This document shows positions 1 through 7,697 of a stretch of 11,206 bases of DNA, piece after piece. The stretch is from contig DDST01000064.1 in NCBI GenBank assembly GCA_002343485.1, positions 1-11,206 on the forward strand, written 5' to 3'. The notes under the pieces were generated by a model. The model had not been told where the DNA came from, did not search any database, and saw nothing but the letters and a program-made list of their open reading frames with translations. Every line of letters begins with the position of its first letter. Positions within the stretch are counted from its first letter, which is position 1. A program made the position numbers and the translations under genes. The stretch is from Proteobacteria bacterium UBA2383. Lineage in GTDB: Bacteria > Pseudomonadota > Gammaproteobacteria > Competibacterales > Competibacteraceae.

Positions 1-158
1 GCCAAATCTTGCTTTTATGACCCAATAAATTATCTATGATTTTCATAGTAGCCCTTCTACGGTTAAGTGATACAGTAACCCGAAAGAGGTTCATCTGTAG
101 CTATCGGCTCACTCATCCATTCATCCTGCTTCCATTGCTGATAGGATCATTCATCATC

Positions 159-1769
159 ATGATGTGGTTCTCCAAAACCCAACGCCGCAAACCCGACCGC
201 CTCGGTCCACGTAGACGCCTGCTCCGCGATCTATTGCTGCTCCTCACCCTGACTATCGGTAGTTTGCTGATCGCTGTATTTATCGCCGGCGAGACCTTGC
301 GCGACCGTTTAGCCCAGGAACAATTGCAAGGATTAGCCCAGAAGACCAGCGAAGACTTAACGGGCTTCCTACAACTCCCGGAGAACAGTCTGCGCATAGC
401 CCAGGGTTGGGGTATGGCCGGTGACCTAAATTTGGACGACACGCCCGCTCTAGTCAACCGGTTTATCCCTGTCCTGGAAAATCTCACCAAGGTCTCCGCG
501 CTGGTGCTGGCCGATTCCGAGGGCCGCTCCTTCTACCTGACCCGCGAGGAACAAGGCTGGTTTTCTCGTCAATTGGATGCGCAAGGCAATGCAGTTTGGC
601 AGCGCTGGAGCAGACCAGGCATGCAAATTCAAGAACGCCAGGGACAAGAAAATTACGATCCCCGCTCCCGTCCTTGGTTTAAGGGCGCGCTGGAAATAGC
701 CGATGCCAATGCAGTGTTCTGGACCCGCCCCTACTTATTTTTCACTGAGCGCACCGCCGGTATCACCGGCGCCGTGCGGTTTCAGAAGCCGGGCGAGCCG
801 GGCCGTGACTATGTGCTGGGTCTGGATCTGCCTTTGCGGGATATTCTGCAAGCACTTTCCCAGCTAAAAGTCGGTGAACGCGGCGCAGCATTCATTGCCG
901 AAGCGAACGGTGCTGTGCTGCTGCCACCGGCCGTGATTGAAGCGAGCGATTCCACGCTTTCGGCCAGCCTCTCACCGGAGAGGCTGGATGCTGGGCCGAT
1001 TTTTGATGCTGCCAAAGCATGGCTGGCAGCCGGGCGTCCTGCACGGCAACCTGTGACGTTCCATGAAGGTACATGGTGGGCTTGGTTGCAACCGTTGGGC
1101 GATCCAGATAAAGGGCTTTGGCTGGGGATTACCATTCCTGAATGGGATTTTCTCGGCACCCTGCAAAGTAGCTGGATGCTGGTGAGCAGCGTAGGCGTTC
1201 TGGCCTTCGCCGCAGGATTAATCGCAACCCTGCTTCTCACACGCCATTACGGCCGCCAGTTTAAGGCGCTGCCTTCTCTGACCGGCAATCCGGCTGAATT
1301 CGAGGAGAAAGTGCTGGCACTAATCCGCTATGGCGAAAGCCCCAATCTGGAATTCAAATCCACCTTGCGCACCAATCTTAAGACCAGTCAGGCTGGCAAG
1401 GAAATCGAATTGGCTTGGCTCAAGAGCGTAGTGGGATTTATGAACACGGACGGTGGTATTTTGCTGATCGGCGTCAACGATGATGGCAAGGTGGTTGGTA
1501 TAGCAGCCGATCAATTCGAAAATGACGACAAATGCTTGCTGCATTTCAAGAATCTGATTAATCGGCATATCGGTGCTGAGTTCAGTAAATATCTGCATGC
1601 CGAAATTCGCCCGGTTACTGGCAAGACCGTCGTCGCCGTGGTCTGCGAAAAAGCCCGGGAACCCGCATTCCTATTAGCTGGCGGCAACGAGGAATTCCAT
1701 ATCCGTAGCGGGCCGTCGAGTATCAAACTCACCCCACGCCAAATGTTGCAATATCTCAGCGTGCATTGA
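159..1769 (+). CDS. Membrane-anchored Cache sensor with C-terminal AlbA_2 (Schlafen-type) domain
   Basis: The predicted protein has 536 residues. A basic N-terminus is followed by a membrane segment at about residues 24-43 and an extracytoplasmic region to about 330. That region carries the YDPRSRPWF motif (about 166-174) typical of dCache_1 ligand-binding domains. A second membrane segment lies at about 336-360. The cytoplasmic C-terminus (about 385-515) looks like AlbA_2 (PF04326): ESPNLEFKS, then GGILLIGVNDDG, then an FHIRSG strand. In place of the usual HAMP, kinase, GGDEF or methyl-accepting output, the sensor is joined to a predicted ATP- or nucleic-acid-binding module, so its output is unknown. 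The frame is open from an ATG at 36, but that start has no Shine-Dalgarno and adds an atypical 41-residue stretch. ATG 159 or 162 is preferred, with AGGA at 143-146, although the spacing is long. The gene ends 18 bp from the convergent hemerythrin-GGDEF gene. Domain calls are confident; the start is uncertain. Confidence 0.85.
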   Translation: MMWFSKTQRRKPDRLGPRRRLLRDLLLLLTLTIGSLLIAVFIAGETLRDRLAQEQLQGLAQKTSEDLTGFLQLPENSLRIAQGWGMAGDLNLDDTPALVNRFIPVLENLTKVSALVLADSEGRSFYLTREEQGWFSRQLDAQGNAVWQRWSRPGMQIQERQGQENYDPRSRPWFKGALEIADANAVFWTRPYLFFTERTAGITGAVRFQKPGEPGRDYVLGLDLPLRDILQALSQLKVGERGAAFIAEANGAVLLPPAVIEASDSTLSASLSPERLDAGPIFDAAKAWLAAGRPARQPVTFHEGTWWAWLQPLGDPDKGLWLGITIPEWDFLGTLQSSWMLVSSVGVLAFAAGLIATLLLTRHYGRQFKALPSLTGNPAEFEEKVLALIRYGESPNLEFKSTLRTNLKTSQAGKEIELAWLKSVVGFMNTDGGILLIGVNDDGKVVGIAADQFENDDKCLLHFKNLINRHIGAEFSKYLHAEIRPVTGKTVVAVVCEKAREPAFLLAGGNEEFHIRSGPSSIKLTPRQMLQYLSVH

Positions 1770-1787
1770 ACAGCCGTTAACCAAGGC

Positions 1788-2915
1788 CTAGCCTGACATG
1801 ACCACCCGGTTACGGCCGGACGACTTCGCTCGATACAGGCGCTGGTCCGCCTCGGCCATGAAATGGTCAAACGTGTCCTCGCCCGATGGCACCTTACAGG
1901 CTCCGCCGACAGAGACAGTGATAAACTCGCTGATGTCGCTACATTGGTGAGGGATCTTAAGGTCTTCAATCGACTGCCGCACCCTTTCGCCAAACACCAT
2001 TGCATCTTCAGCGCTGTAATGCACCGACAGAATGCTAAACTCTTCACCGCCGACGCGAAATGCGGCGTCGCTGGGGCGACGGCAGATATCTTGCAAGCAA
2101 TTGGCAACCTGTCGCAACGCCGTGTCACCACACAAGTGCCCATAGCTGTCATTGAAGCGTTTGAAGTAGTCAATATCGATCAGATAATACGCCAACTGCA
2201 TTTTGCCGCGTCGCGCCCGTCGCGATTCATTGTCAAAGATTGCATACAAATGCCGACGATTGAACAATTCGGTCAACTGATCAGTGAGCGAAAGCGCTTC
2301 CAGCTTGCGGTTTACCTCCTTCAGTTCCTCCTCGGCTTTCATGCGGGCCTTGCGCTCTCGCAACAAATCCAAGGTGCGTGAAGATAGACCGTCATACATA
2401 TTGAGCACGGTTTCGATGAGAATGCGCATTGAGCCTCCCATCTTGTTATCGGCAATCGCCTTCGCCTCATCGATCGGCACACCTGACGCCATGGCCTCCA
2501 CCGCAAACGCCATTCGCTTGTCATCGTCGATGATGTGGAATGCCAGCCAACGAATGAGGAATTTGATGACTTGCTCAATCACGTCTGCCAGGGGTTTACC
2601 GGAATCACCCTCCTTCAATTCGATCACTTTCGGCAGAAAGGAGGCATGTCGCAGCTGATGTGACGAATACCAGGAATTGTCTTTGAAATAGGTTCTCCAA
2701 ATTGCTTCCTCATCTTCGAAATGCCAATTCGCGTAGGCGGCTAACTCATCAAAGGCATCATTGATAACGGAGTGCTCTGCATCAATAAGGGTCCTAGCCA
2801 GCCGGTTCAATAGCTCCACCAACGTGCGATGCTGTTCGTCGATGACGGTATGACCCGTATCAAGATTCTTGTTCCAGGGGAATATTTCGAACTCGGAATA
2901 CAGGTCAGTCTTCAT
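1788..2915 (-). CDS. Bacteriohemerythrin-GGDEF diguanylate cyclase
   Basis: This is a 375-residue cytoplasmic protein with no membrane segment. Residues 1-135 form a bacteriohemerythrin domain with a complete set of predicted di-iron ligands: H29 (IDEQH), H65 and E69 (HFEDEE), H86, H90, H127 and D132. A charged helical linker (about 185-215) leads into a GGDEF domain. Its active-site loop is GGEEF (289-293), and RPSD (280-283) lies exactly five residues upstream, which fits an RxxD product-inhibition site. The expected role is c-di-GMP synthesis from two GTP, controlled by O2 or redox state at the di-iron centre, as described for Vibrio cholerae Bhr-DGC (VC1216). All ligands and the catalytic signature are intact, so I infer an active enzyme. 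ATG 2915 places the conserved W14 near the N-terminus as usual; the upstream GAAG is only a weak Shine-Dalgarno. The gene is transcribed toward the Cache-AlbA_2 gene. Confidence 0.95.
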   Translation of the reverse strand: MKTDLYSEFEIFPWNKNLDTGHTVIDEQHRTLVELLNRLARTLIDAEHSVINDAFDELAAYANWHFEDEEAIWRTYFKDNSWYSSHQLRHASFLPKVIELKEGDSGKPLADVIEQVIKFLIRWLAFHIIDDDKRMAFAVEAMASGVPIDEAKAIADNKMGGSMRILIETVLNMYDGLSSRTLDLLRERKARMKAEEELKEVNRKLEALSLTDQLTELFNRRHLYAIFDNESRRARRGKMQLAYYLIDIDYFKRFNDSYGHLCGDTALRQVANCLQDICRRPSDAAFRVGGEEFSILSVHYSAEDAMVFGERVRQSIEDLKIPHQCSDISEFITVSVGGACKVPSGEDTFDHFMAEADQRLYRAKSSGRNRVVMSG

Positions 2916-3119
2916 TCTTCGCTTGCTTCAGAAATATTGGTCAAGGGTATCAGGCACGCACATGTTCATCGCAGAGCGTTAATAGGGTCAGATATCATTA
3001 GTTTTGACGGTCTCAAGGTGAAATCCTAGAATTATCCAATATATCTCATCTAAATTTTTCAAAAAATCAATATATTAATTGCTGCTTAGCCTGAATATCG
3101 ATGGAATCTTGTTAAAGAT

Positions 3120-3155
3120 GGATTAAGCCAAAGAACTGGATTAAGCCAAAGAACT
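3120..3155. repeat. Perfect 18-bp tandem duplication
   Basis: The unit GGATTAAGCCAAAGAACT occurs twice head to tail (3120-3137 and 3138-3155) with no mismatch. There are only two units and no spacer. It lies between the DGC promoter zone and the glgB terminator hairpin, and probably arose by slippage or recent duplication. Confidence 0.9.
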
Positions 3156-3156
3156 A

Positions 3157-3183
3157 GGGGGTACGGATTCTAGCAGTACCCCC
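3157..3183 (-). terminator. Probable glgB terminator hairpin
   Basis: GGGGGTAC (3157-3164) and GTACCCCC (3176-3183) form a perfect 8-bp stem around an 11-nt loop, starting 34 nt past the glgB stop. On the minus strand the stem is followed by TAGTTCTTTGGCTT, a weak and broken T-tract, so termination may be partial. No other gene ends here. Confidence 0.5.
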
Positions 3184-3217
3184 GCTTCCCGCTTGAAAAG
3201 CAGAGCGTCCCTGACCA

Positions 3218-6200
3218 TCACCCCAACAGCGATGGTGCTGGTTTCAGCACGATCGCGCTGAGCGGTGGCAGATCGAGCACCAGCGAGAATAGGAAACCGT
3301 GGCTGGAGTACCCCTCAGCCTGGACCTTGCCACCCGGCAGGGTCAGGCCGGTGCCATCATACTCACGGGCATCGCTGTTCAACAGCTCCCGATACTCCAC
3401 CGGATACGGTACACCGATCCGGTAAGCCGGGCGTGGCAGGTCAGAGAAATTCAACACGAATACCAGCGCATTACGTGGATCACGGGCCTTGCGCTGGAAG
3501 ACCAGCACATTGGTCTCCGCCCCATTCGCGTCCAGCCACTCGAAGCCAGCACCGTGAAAATCCACTTGGTAAAACGCAGGTTCCTGAACATACAGTTTGT
3601 TCAATGCTGCCAGAAAACGTTGTAATCCCTGGTGCGGCGGCAAGCTCGCCCGCACCCAATCCAGTTCGGCATCGTGATTCCATTCGCCGGGCTGACCGAA
3701 CTCACCCCCCATGAACAGCAGCTTCTTGCCAGGATGACCGTACATGAAGGCATACAGCGATCGCAGATTGGCAAATTTCTGACGCTCGTTACCAGGCATC
3801 TTGCCCAGCAGCGATTTTTTCAGATGCACCACCTCGTCGTGCGACAACGACAAGATGAAGTTTTCATTGAAGGCGTAGACGATACTGAAAGTCAGCTTAT
3901 CGTGATGGTGGCGGCGATACACTGGCTCATTCTTCAGATAGGACAGCACATCATGCATCCATCCCATGTTCCATTTGAAGCCAAAACCCAGTCCGCCGAT
4001 ATCCGTCGGCCGCGATACATTCGGCCAAGCAGTGGATTCTTCGGCGATCATCATCACACCGGGAAAGCGAGCGTGAACGACCGCGTTGGTGTGCTTGATG
4101 AACTCGATCGCTTCCAGATTCTCGTTACCGCCGTACTTGTTGGGAATCCAGTCTTTCTTGGAATAGTCCAGGTACAGCATGGAGGCCACTGCATCGACCC
4201 GTAACCCGTCGAAGTGAAAGGTATCCAGCCAGTACAAGGCGTTGGCGATTAGGAAATTCTCCACCTCGTGGCGGCCATAGTTAAAGATCAATGTTCCCCA
4301 GTCGGGGTGCTCGCCCTGGCGCGGGTCGGCGTGCTCATAAACGCAAGTGCCATCGAACCAGGCCATAGCGTGGGCGTCTTTGGGGAAATGCGCGGGTACC
4401 CAGTCGAGAATGACCCCGATTCCGTTCTGGTGGCAGCGGTCGATTAATTCCATCAGATCGTCCGGGCGACCGAAACGGGCTGTCGGTGCGTAAAAGTTGG
4501 AGATCTGATAACCCCAGGAGGGGCCGTAGGGATGCTCGGCCAGCGGCAGGAATTCAATATGCGTGAAACCCATCTCCAGCACATAGGGAATTAACTGATC
4601 GGCTAATTCCCGGTAGGAGAGAAAGGTTCCATCCGGTTTGCGCCGCCACGAACCTGCGTGAACCTCGTAAATCGTCACGGGCTGCGCCCAGGCATTGGTG
4701 CATGCGCGTTGCCGCATCCATTCGCCATCGCGCCATGGATGCTTGCCTGCCTGGTCATAGACCACGCTGGCAGTACCGGGCGGCGTCTCCGTATGAAAAG
4801 CCACCGGATCGGTTTTCAGAAAAATGTTGCCATTGCGGGCCAGGATCTCGAACTTGTACAAATCGCCTTCCGCCAAACCGGGTACGAACAGCTCCCAAAT
4901 TCCCGAACCGGGCCGCAAGCGCATCGGATGGCGGCGCCCATCCCAATGGTTGAAGGTACCGACGACGCTGACGCGCTGCGCGTTGGGCGCCCAGACCGCG
5001 AAGTGGACACCATGCAGCCCATCGACTTCACGAGGATGCGCACCCAGATTCCGGTAAATTTGATAATGATTGCCTTCGGCGAACAGATGGCAGTCCTGGT
5101 CGCTGAGCATGGAAAAAGCCACGGCATAAGGATCAGCGAACGTGTGAAATTGCCCATGCTCCGTGGCGCCGAGTTGATAACGGAACGGTTCCGGCCCGGC
5201 GGCAACAATCGTTTCAAAGAGCCCGCCGGCGTACAGCGGCGGCAGAGGATACAGCAGTTGCGGACGGTCGTTGGGTAACAGGTAAGGCGATTCCGCATCG
5301 GGCAACAAGGCGCGCACGACATTTAGACCCGGCTCGTCGAGCGGATGTGGCCCCAACAGGGCATGGGGATGAGAGTGCCGCCCTTGCACCAAGGCGTCGC
5401 GCTCAGGCGCGCTCAGGGTAGGCTGCGGCGGCTGCTCCGCCAACAGGAATTGCAACTTCCCGGTGACCGGCTGTTTTTCCAGCCGGGCAGCAAAGGTGCG
5501 GACATCGGTGCGCAGCGCGTCCACATGATAGACCTGCCGCCAGAACTGCGCGTTGGCCGCCAGGAAATTACAAACTTCGGGCTGTTCCAGGTTGAAGGCT
5601 AACATGCCGGGCTGATCCGGCACGTCCACATCGTAAATCCGGGTCCCGTCAAACCAGGTCAGTTCTTGACCGTCACGCGGGATCAGGGGTGGAATCCAGT
5701 CGAGAATCACTCCGATGTGGTGCTGGTGGCAAGCATCAATGAACGCCATGAGTTCCTCGGGCCGGCCATGGCGTGGATTGGGCGTGAAATAGCTAGCGAC
5801 GGTTTCGCCAGGCATCCAGAAAGCCAGCTCAACGTGCGTACACTGCCATTCCAGCAATTGCGGCAGGAGACGGTCTTGCAATTGGCGGTAGCTCGTCTTC
5901 TCGTCGAGCGTGACCCGATGAATGGCGACGGGTAAGGCCCAAGCGAGCGTTTCCGTAGCCCGCGCCATCCAGACGTCATCAGCCCAGGCATGGAGGTGCT
6001 GAAGGTCGCAGACAAATGCAGCGGTGCTGGGATAGACCTCCGTTTGCAATGCCAGCGGGTCGGTCTTAAGAAACGCTGCACCGTCAGTGTTGCGAATCTC
6101 GAACTTGTACAAATCACCGGGGCCGATGCCCGGCACGAAGATCTCCCAGACACCGGAAGCATGGTGTTCCATAAGATGCCGGCGTCCATCCCACTGATTG

Positions 6201-6664
6201 AAGGTACCTACCACACTGACCCGGCTGGCATGGGGTGCCCACAAGGCGAAATTCACTCCCGTCACTCCGTCTCTCGTGGCAGGATGCGCCCCTAACCGGT
6301 CATAGAAGGTGTTGAGCGTACCTTGCTGCAGCGCTTGATTTTCGGCGCTGGTGAAGGAGGTAAGGCGAATAGCGTAGGGGTCATGAAAAGTGAAGGTATG
6401 ACCGCCGGCTTCGACCGCCATCAATTGGTAATCCAGGTTCATTACACCTGGAATATGAATGGCGAACAACCCTTCCGGGTGCAGCCGTTGCATCTCGCGC
6501 TTGCCGGTCCCATCCGCCGGCAAGACATAAGCACGTTCGGCCTGCGGTAGAAAAGCGCGAATAGTCAGCGTCCGCTCCCGGCTATCATAGTGAGGCCCTA
6601 GGACCGCATAAGGGGTATCGTGACGTAATTCAATTATTTTACTAATGTTTTCTTCCAGCATCAT
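3218..6664 (-). CDS. glgB: 1,4-alpha-glucan branching enzyme with a duplicated, truncated N-terminal GlgB copy
   Basis: This is a glycogen branching enzyme (GH13) that transfers alpha-1,4-glucan segments to alpha-1,6 positions. It has 1148 residues against about 730 for ordinary GlgB. Numbered from ATG 6664, residues from about 418 to the end form a complete enzyme: N domain, CBM48 (GTFNHWDGRRH), barrel and C-terminal beta domain. The expected residues are H759 (DWVPAHFP), nucleophile D824 (GLRVDAV), acid/base E875 (IAEEST) and D943 (LSHDE). Residues 1 to about 415 are a second copy: N domain, CBM48 (GTFNQWDGRRH) and a partial barrel that stops near region III. A TTG at 6703 would add 13 residues. 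ATG 6664/6661 is preferred because AGAAGG lies just upstream and the N-terminus then matches GlgB length. No other glg gene is in the window. Confidence 0.95.
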   Translation of the reverse strand: MMLEENISKIIELRHDTPYAVLGPHYDSRERTLTIRAFLPQAERAYVLPADGTGKREMQRLHPEGLFAIHIPGVMNLDYQLMAVEAGGHTFTFHDPYAIRLTSFTSAENQALQQGTLNTFYDRLGAHPATRDGVTGVNFALWAPHASRVSVVGTFNQWDGRRHLMEHHASGVWEIFVPGIGPGDLYKFEIRNTDGAAFLKTDPLALQTEVYPSTAAFVCDLQHLHAWADDVWMARATETLAWALPVAIHRVTLDEKTSYRQLQDRLLPQLLEWQCTHVELAFWMPGETVASYFTPNPRHGRPEELMAFIDACHQHHIGVILDWIPPLIPRDGQELTWFDGTRIYDVDVPDQPGMLAFNLEQPEVCNFLAANAQFWRQVYHVDALRTDVRTFAARLEKQPVTGKLQFLLAEQPPQPTLSAPERDALVQGRHSHPHALLGPHPLDEPGLNVVRALLPDAESPYLLPNDRPQLLYPLPPLYAGGLFETIVAAGPEPFRYQLGATEHGQFHTFADPYAVAFSMLSDQDCHLFAEGNHYQIYRNLGAHPREVDGLHGVHFAVWAPNAQRVSVVGTFNHWDGRRHPMRLRPGSGIWELFVPGLAEGDLYKFEILARNGNIFLKTDPVAFHTETPPGTASVVYDQAGKHPWRDGEWMRQRACTNAWAQPVTIYEVHAGSWRRKPDGTFLSYRELADQLIPYVLEMGFTHIEFLPLAEHPYGPSWGYQISNFYAPTARFGRPDDLMELIDRCHQNGIGVILDWVPAHFPKDAHAMAWFDGTCVYEHADPRQGEHPDWGTLIFNYGRHEVENFLIANALYWLDTFHFDGLRVDAVASMLYLDYSKKDWIPNKYGGNENLEAIEFIKHTNAVVHARFPGVMMIAEESTAWPNVSRPTDIGGLGFGFKWNMGWMHDVLSYLKNEPVYRRHHHDKLTFSIVYAFNENFILSLSHDEVVHLKKSLLGKMPGNERQKFANLRSLYAFMYGHPGKKLLFMGGEFGQPGEWNHDAELDWVRASLPPHQGLQRFLAALNKLYVQEPAFYQVDFHGAGFEWLDANGAETNVLVFQRKARDPRNALVFVLNFSDLPRPAYRIGVPYPVEYRELLNSDAREYDGTGLTLPGGKVQAEGYSSHGFLFSLVLDLPPLSAIVLKPAPSLLG
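5413..6664 (-). repeat. Degenerate first GlgB unit within glgB (in-frame partial duplication)
   Basis: This is the N-terminal copy of the duplication inside the branching enzyme. The CBM48 segments align with the downstream copy at an offset of 1248-1251 nt. Nucleotide similarity is still visible, including an identical 20-mer at 6097-6116 and 4846-4865. In the partial barrel, region I reads DWIPPLIP: L327 replaces the conserved histidine found in the full copy's DWVPAHFP. A region II-like VDALRTDV (D387) remains. A short LLAEQ (E410) may be a remnant of region III after loss of about 28 residues. The last part of the barrel and the C-terminal beta domain are absent. I infer that this half is catalytically dead and acts in glucan binding or positioning. 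The reading frame is intact throughout, which argues against simple decay. Confidence 0.85.
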
Positions 6665-6792
6665 CCTTACCTTCTCATAAGAGGAAGCGGGCGTCAGATT
6701 CAAGGCTCAAGACTCCAGGGTTTAAAGTGAAAGATCGAATACCTGGGGCGCCGCCTGTGCCGCTAATCCGATTAACATAACAAATTTGTGGA

Positions 6793-6821
6793 CTTATTTG
6801 GACTGCTAGATGCTCTGTAAA
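6793..6821 (-). promoter_or_regulatory. Weak candidate promoter for glgB
   Basis: On the minus strand TTTACA (complement of 6816-6821) lies 17 nt from AATAAG (complement of 6793-6798), about 130 nt upstream of the glgB ATG. The -35 is good but the -10 matches only 4 of 6 positions. It is the best pair I found in the gap and remains speculative. Confidence 0.25.
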
Positions 6822-6857
6822 CCTAGTGGCGCGATAAAAATACTGGAAGAACCCGGC

Positions 6858-6893
6858 ACAAAATCAGGGGAGGCGCCCGAAAGCGCCTCCCCT
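6858..6893 (-). terminator. Rho-independent terminator of the Spy-like gene
   Basis: AGGGGAGGCGC (6866-6876) and GCGCCTCCCCT (6883-6893) form a perfect 11-bp GC-rich stem with a 6-nt loop. On the minus strand the stem is followed by GATTTTGTG. It begins 25 nt past the stop codon of the Spy-like gene and separates that gene from glgB, so the two are probably not an operon. Confidence 0.85.
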
Positions 6894-6917
6894 GCTAAGA
6901 GGTTTGGTAAAGATCAA

Positions 6918-7520
6918 TTATTCTTTTTTGTCAGCCGGCCCACCAGCAGGCGCATTAGCGGGTTGTGCTGCTGCAGCAGCCGGGTCGCATCCACGCCCTT
7001 GCCCGCGCCCCATCATGGGCCGGTCAGTAAAAAACTTATCCATGACTTGCTTCTGGTTTGAATCAAGGACCGCATAGAGACTACCCGCCACCTTGACCAT
7101 ATCCTTCATGCTAGCCAGATTTTGCTCCATCGCTTGTACCCGTTCCTCAAAATGGGCCAGCGCGGTTTCGTCCCGGTCGCGCATCTCCTGCCTGGCTTTA
7201 AACATGGCTGCATGACGAGCATCGTGGGCAGCTAGAAAGTTTTTCCAGGCCACTTCCTGCTCAGGCTTCAGCTTGAGACGCGCTTCCAACAACTCCATCC
7301 TTTCGGCATGATACTGCTGCATCATTGCATGGCGCTGACCAAATCCTCCATCATGACGACCGCCACCCATCATTGGACCATGCTGGCCCATCATTGGGCA
7401 ATCACCGCCGCCCATCATTGGGCCATAACCTCCCCAAGGACTGGCGATTACGATAGTAGATAGACTTAAACCAGCGACTACCGCAGCAGCCAACAGATTC
7501 TTATGCAGTGCTTTCATCAT
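6918..7520 (-). CDS. Spy/CpxP-like periplasmic protein (LTXXQ family), Met/Gly/His-rich
   Basis: This is a predicted secreted protein of 200 residues. A basic N-terminus and hydrophobic core end in VIASP, giving a signal peptide of about 26 residues with likely cleavage after VIA. The mature N-terminus is rich in Met, Gly and His, with repeated PMMGGG / PMMGQHG units. A mostly helical domain follows, with LTXXQ-like motifs: LKLKPEQEVAW and LDSNQKQVMDKFF. The tail has another PMMGRG, a single Cys and an Ala/Pro/Gly-rich end. Family members act as periplasmic chaperones or envelope-stress and metal-response proteins; Met/His repeats suggest metal binding, which is inference. ATG 7520 (or 7517) follows GAGGAG at 4-7 nt. 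An in-frame ATG at 7547 lacks this and would put nine residues before the signal peptide. No clear CpxR box was seen upstream. Confidence 0.85.
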   Translation of the reverse strand: MMKALHKNLLAAAVVAGLSLSTIVIASPWGGYGPMMGGGDCPMMGQHGPMMGGGRHDGGFGQRHAMMQQYHAERMELLEARLKLKPEQEVAWKNFLAAHDARHAAMFKARQEMRDRDETALAHFEERVQAMEQNLASMKDMVKVAGSLYAVLDSNQKQVMDKFFTDRPMMGRGQGRGCDPAAAAAQPANAPAGGPADKKE

Positions 7521-7697
7521 TGAACTCCTCGGTTTCTCGTTGAACATGAGCTTATTAGACGCCCATCATGTAACTGGGGTTTTGCAAGGAGAGGAATTTT
7601 GTAACGAATTGTATCACCGGATCATATCTTTGGGTATTGCTGGAAATTGGTATTTAGCGCAGAATCAACAGCCTAATGTCTCCATCTGTTTCTAGGC
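7521..7697. other. Divergent intergenic region at the chromosome-island junction
   Basis: This gap separates the leftward Spy-like gene from the rightward integrase, so it should contain one island attachment site. I find no tRNA or tmRNA end, the usual target of P4-type integrases. The only repeat noticed is an 11-bp direct repeat GCTGGAAATTG (7639-7649 and 7701-7711), the second copy lying just inside the integrase gene; it could be an arm-type site or chance. The Shine-Dalgarno of the Spy-like gene (GAGGAG, minus strand) is at 7525-7530. The exact att site cannot be set without the other end of the island. Confidence 0.5.

Larger units (their letters stand above)
2916..3217. other. 302-bp intergenic region upstream of the DGC and downstream of glgB
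   Basis: No coding sequence is supported here. The centre (about 3035-3085) is strongly AT-rich and is the likely promoter zone of the hemerythrin-GGDEF gene, which reads leftward. I could not place a convincing -35/-10 pair with normal spacing; a GATAAT-like -10 on the minus strand lacks a good -35. The right side holds an 18-bp tandem duplication and a hairpin that probably ends glgB transcription. The stretch around 2985-3010 (GGGTCAGATATCATTAG) resembles sequence often found beside Y1/REP-associated transposases, but no transposase is present. Confidence 0.6.

Noticed and set aside
36..158. N-terminal extension of the Cache-AlbA_2 gene from ATG 36
   Set aside because: There is no Shine-Dalgarno, and the added 41 residues look like translated leader, placing an extra hydrophobic stretch ahead of the proper basic N-terminus.
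2985..3012. Remnant of a REP-associated (Y1) transposase end
   Set aside because: The GGGTCAGA stretch looks similar to such ends, but there is no transposase, no paired terminal structure and no flanking duplication.
3120..3155. CRISPR-like repeat
   Set aside because: There are only two adjoining units with no spacers and no cas genes; it is a simple tandem duplication.
4658..5278. 206-aa frame on the plus strand inside glgB
   Set aside because: It lies antisense to the conserved GlgB sequence, has no family resemblance, and is a typical shadow of a GC-rich gene.
6665..6703. TTG start of glgB at 6703
   Set aside because: ATG 6664/6661 has AGAAGG at good spacing and gives the normal GlgB N-terminal length. 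TTG with GGAG 10 nt upstream is possible but weaker.
7548..7697. tRNA gene or tRNA 3' fragment as attachment site
   Set aside because: No T-arm, anticodon stem or CCA-type end could be read on either strand.
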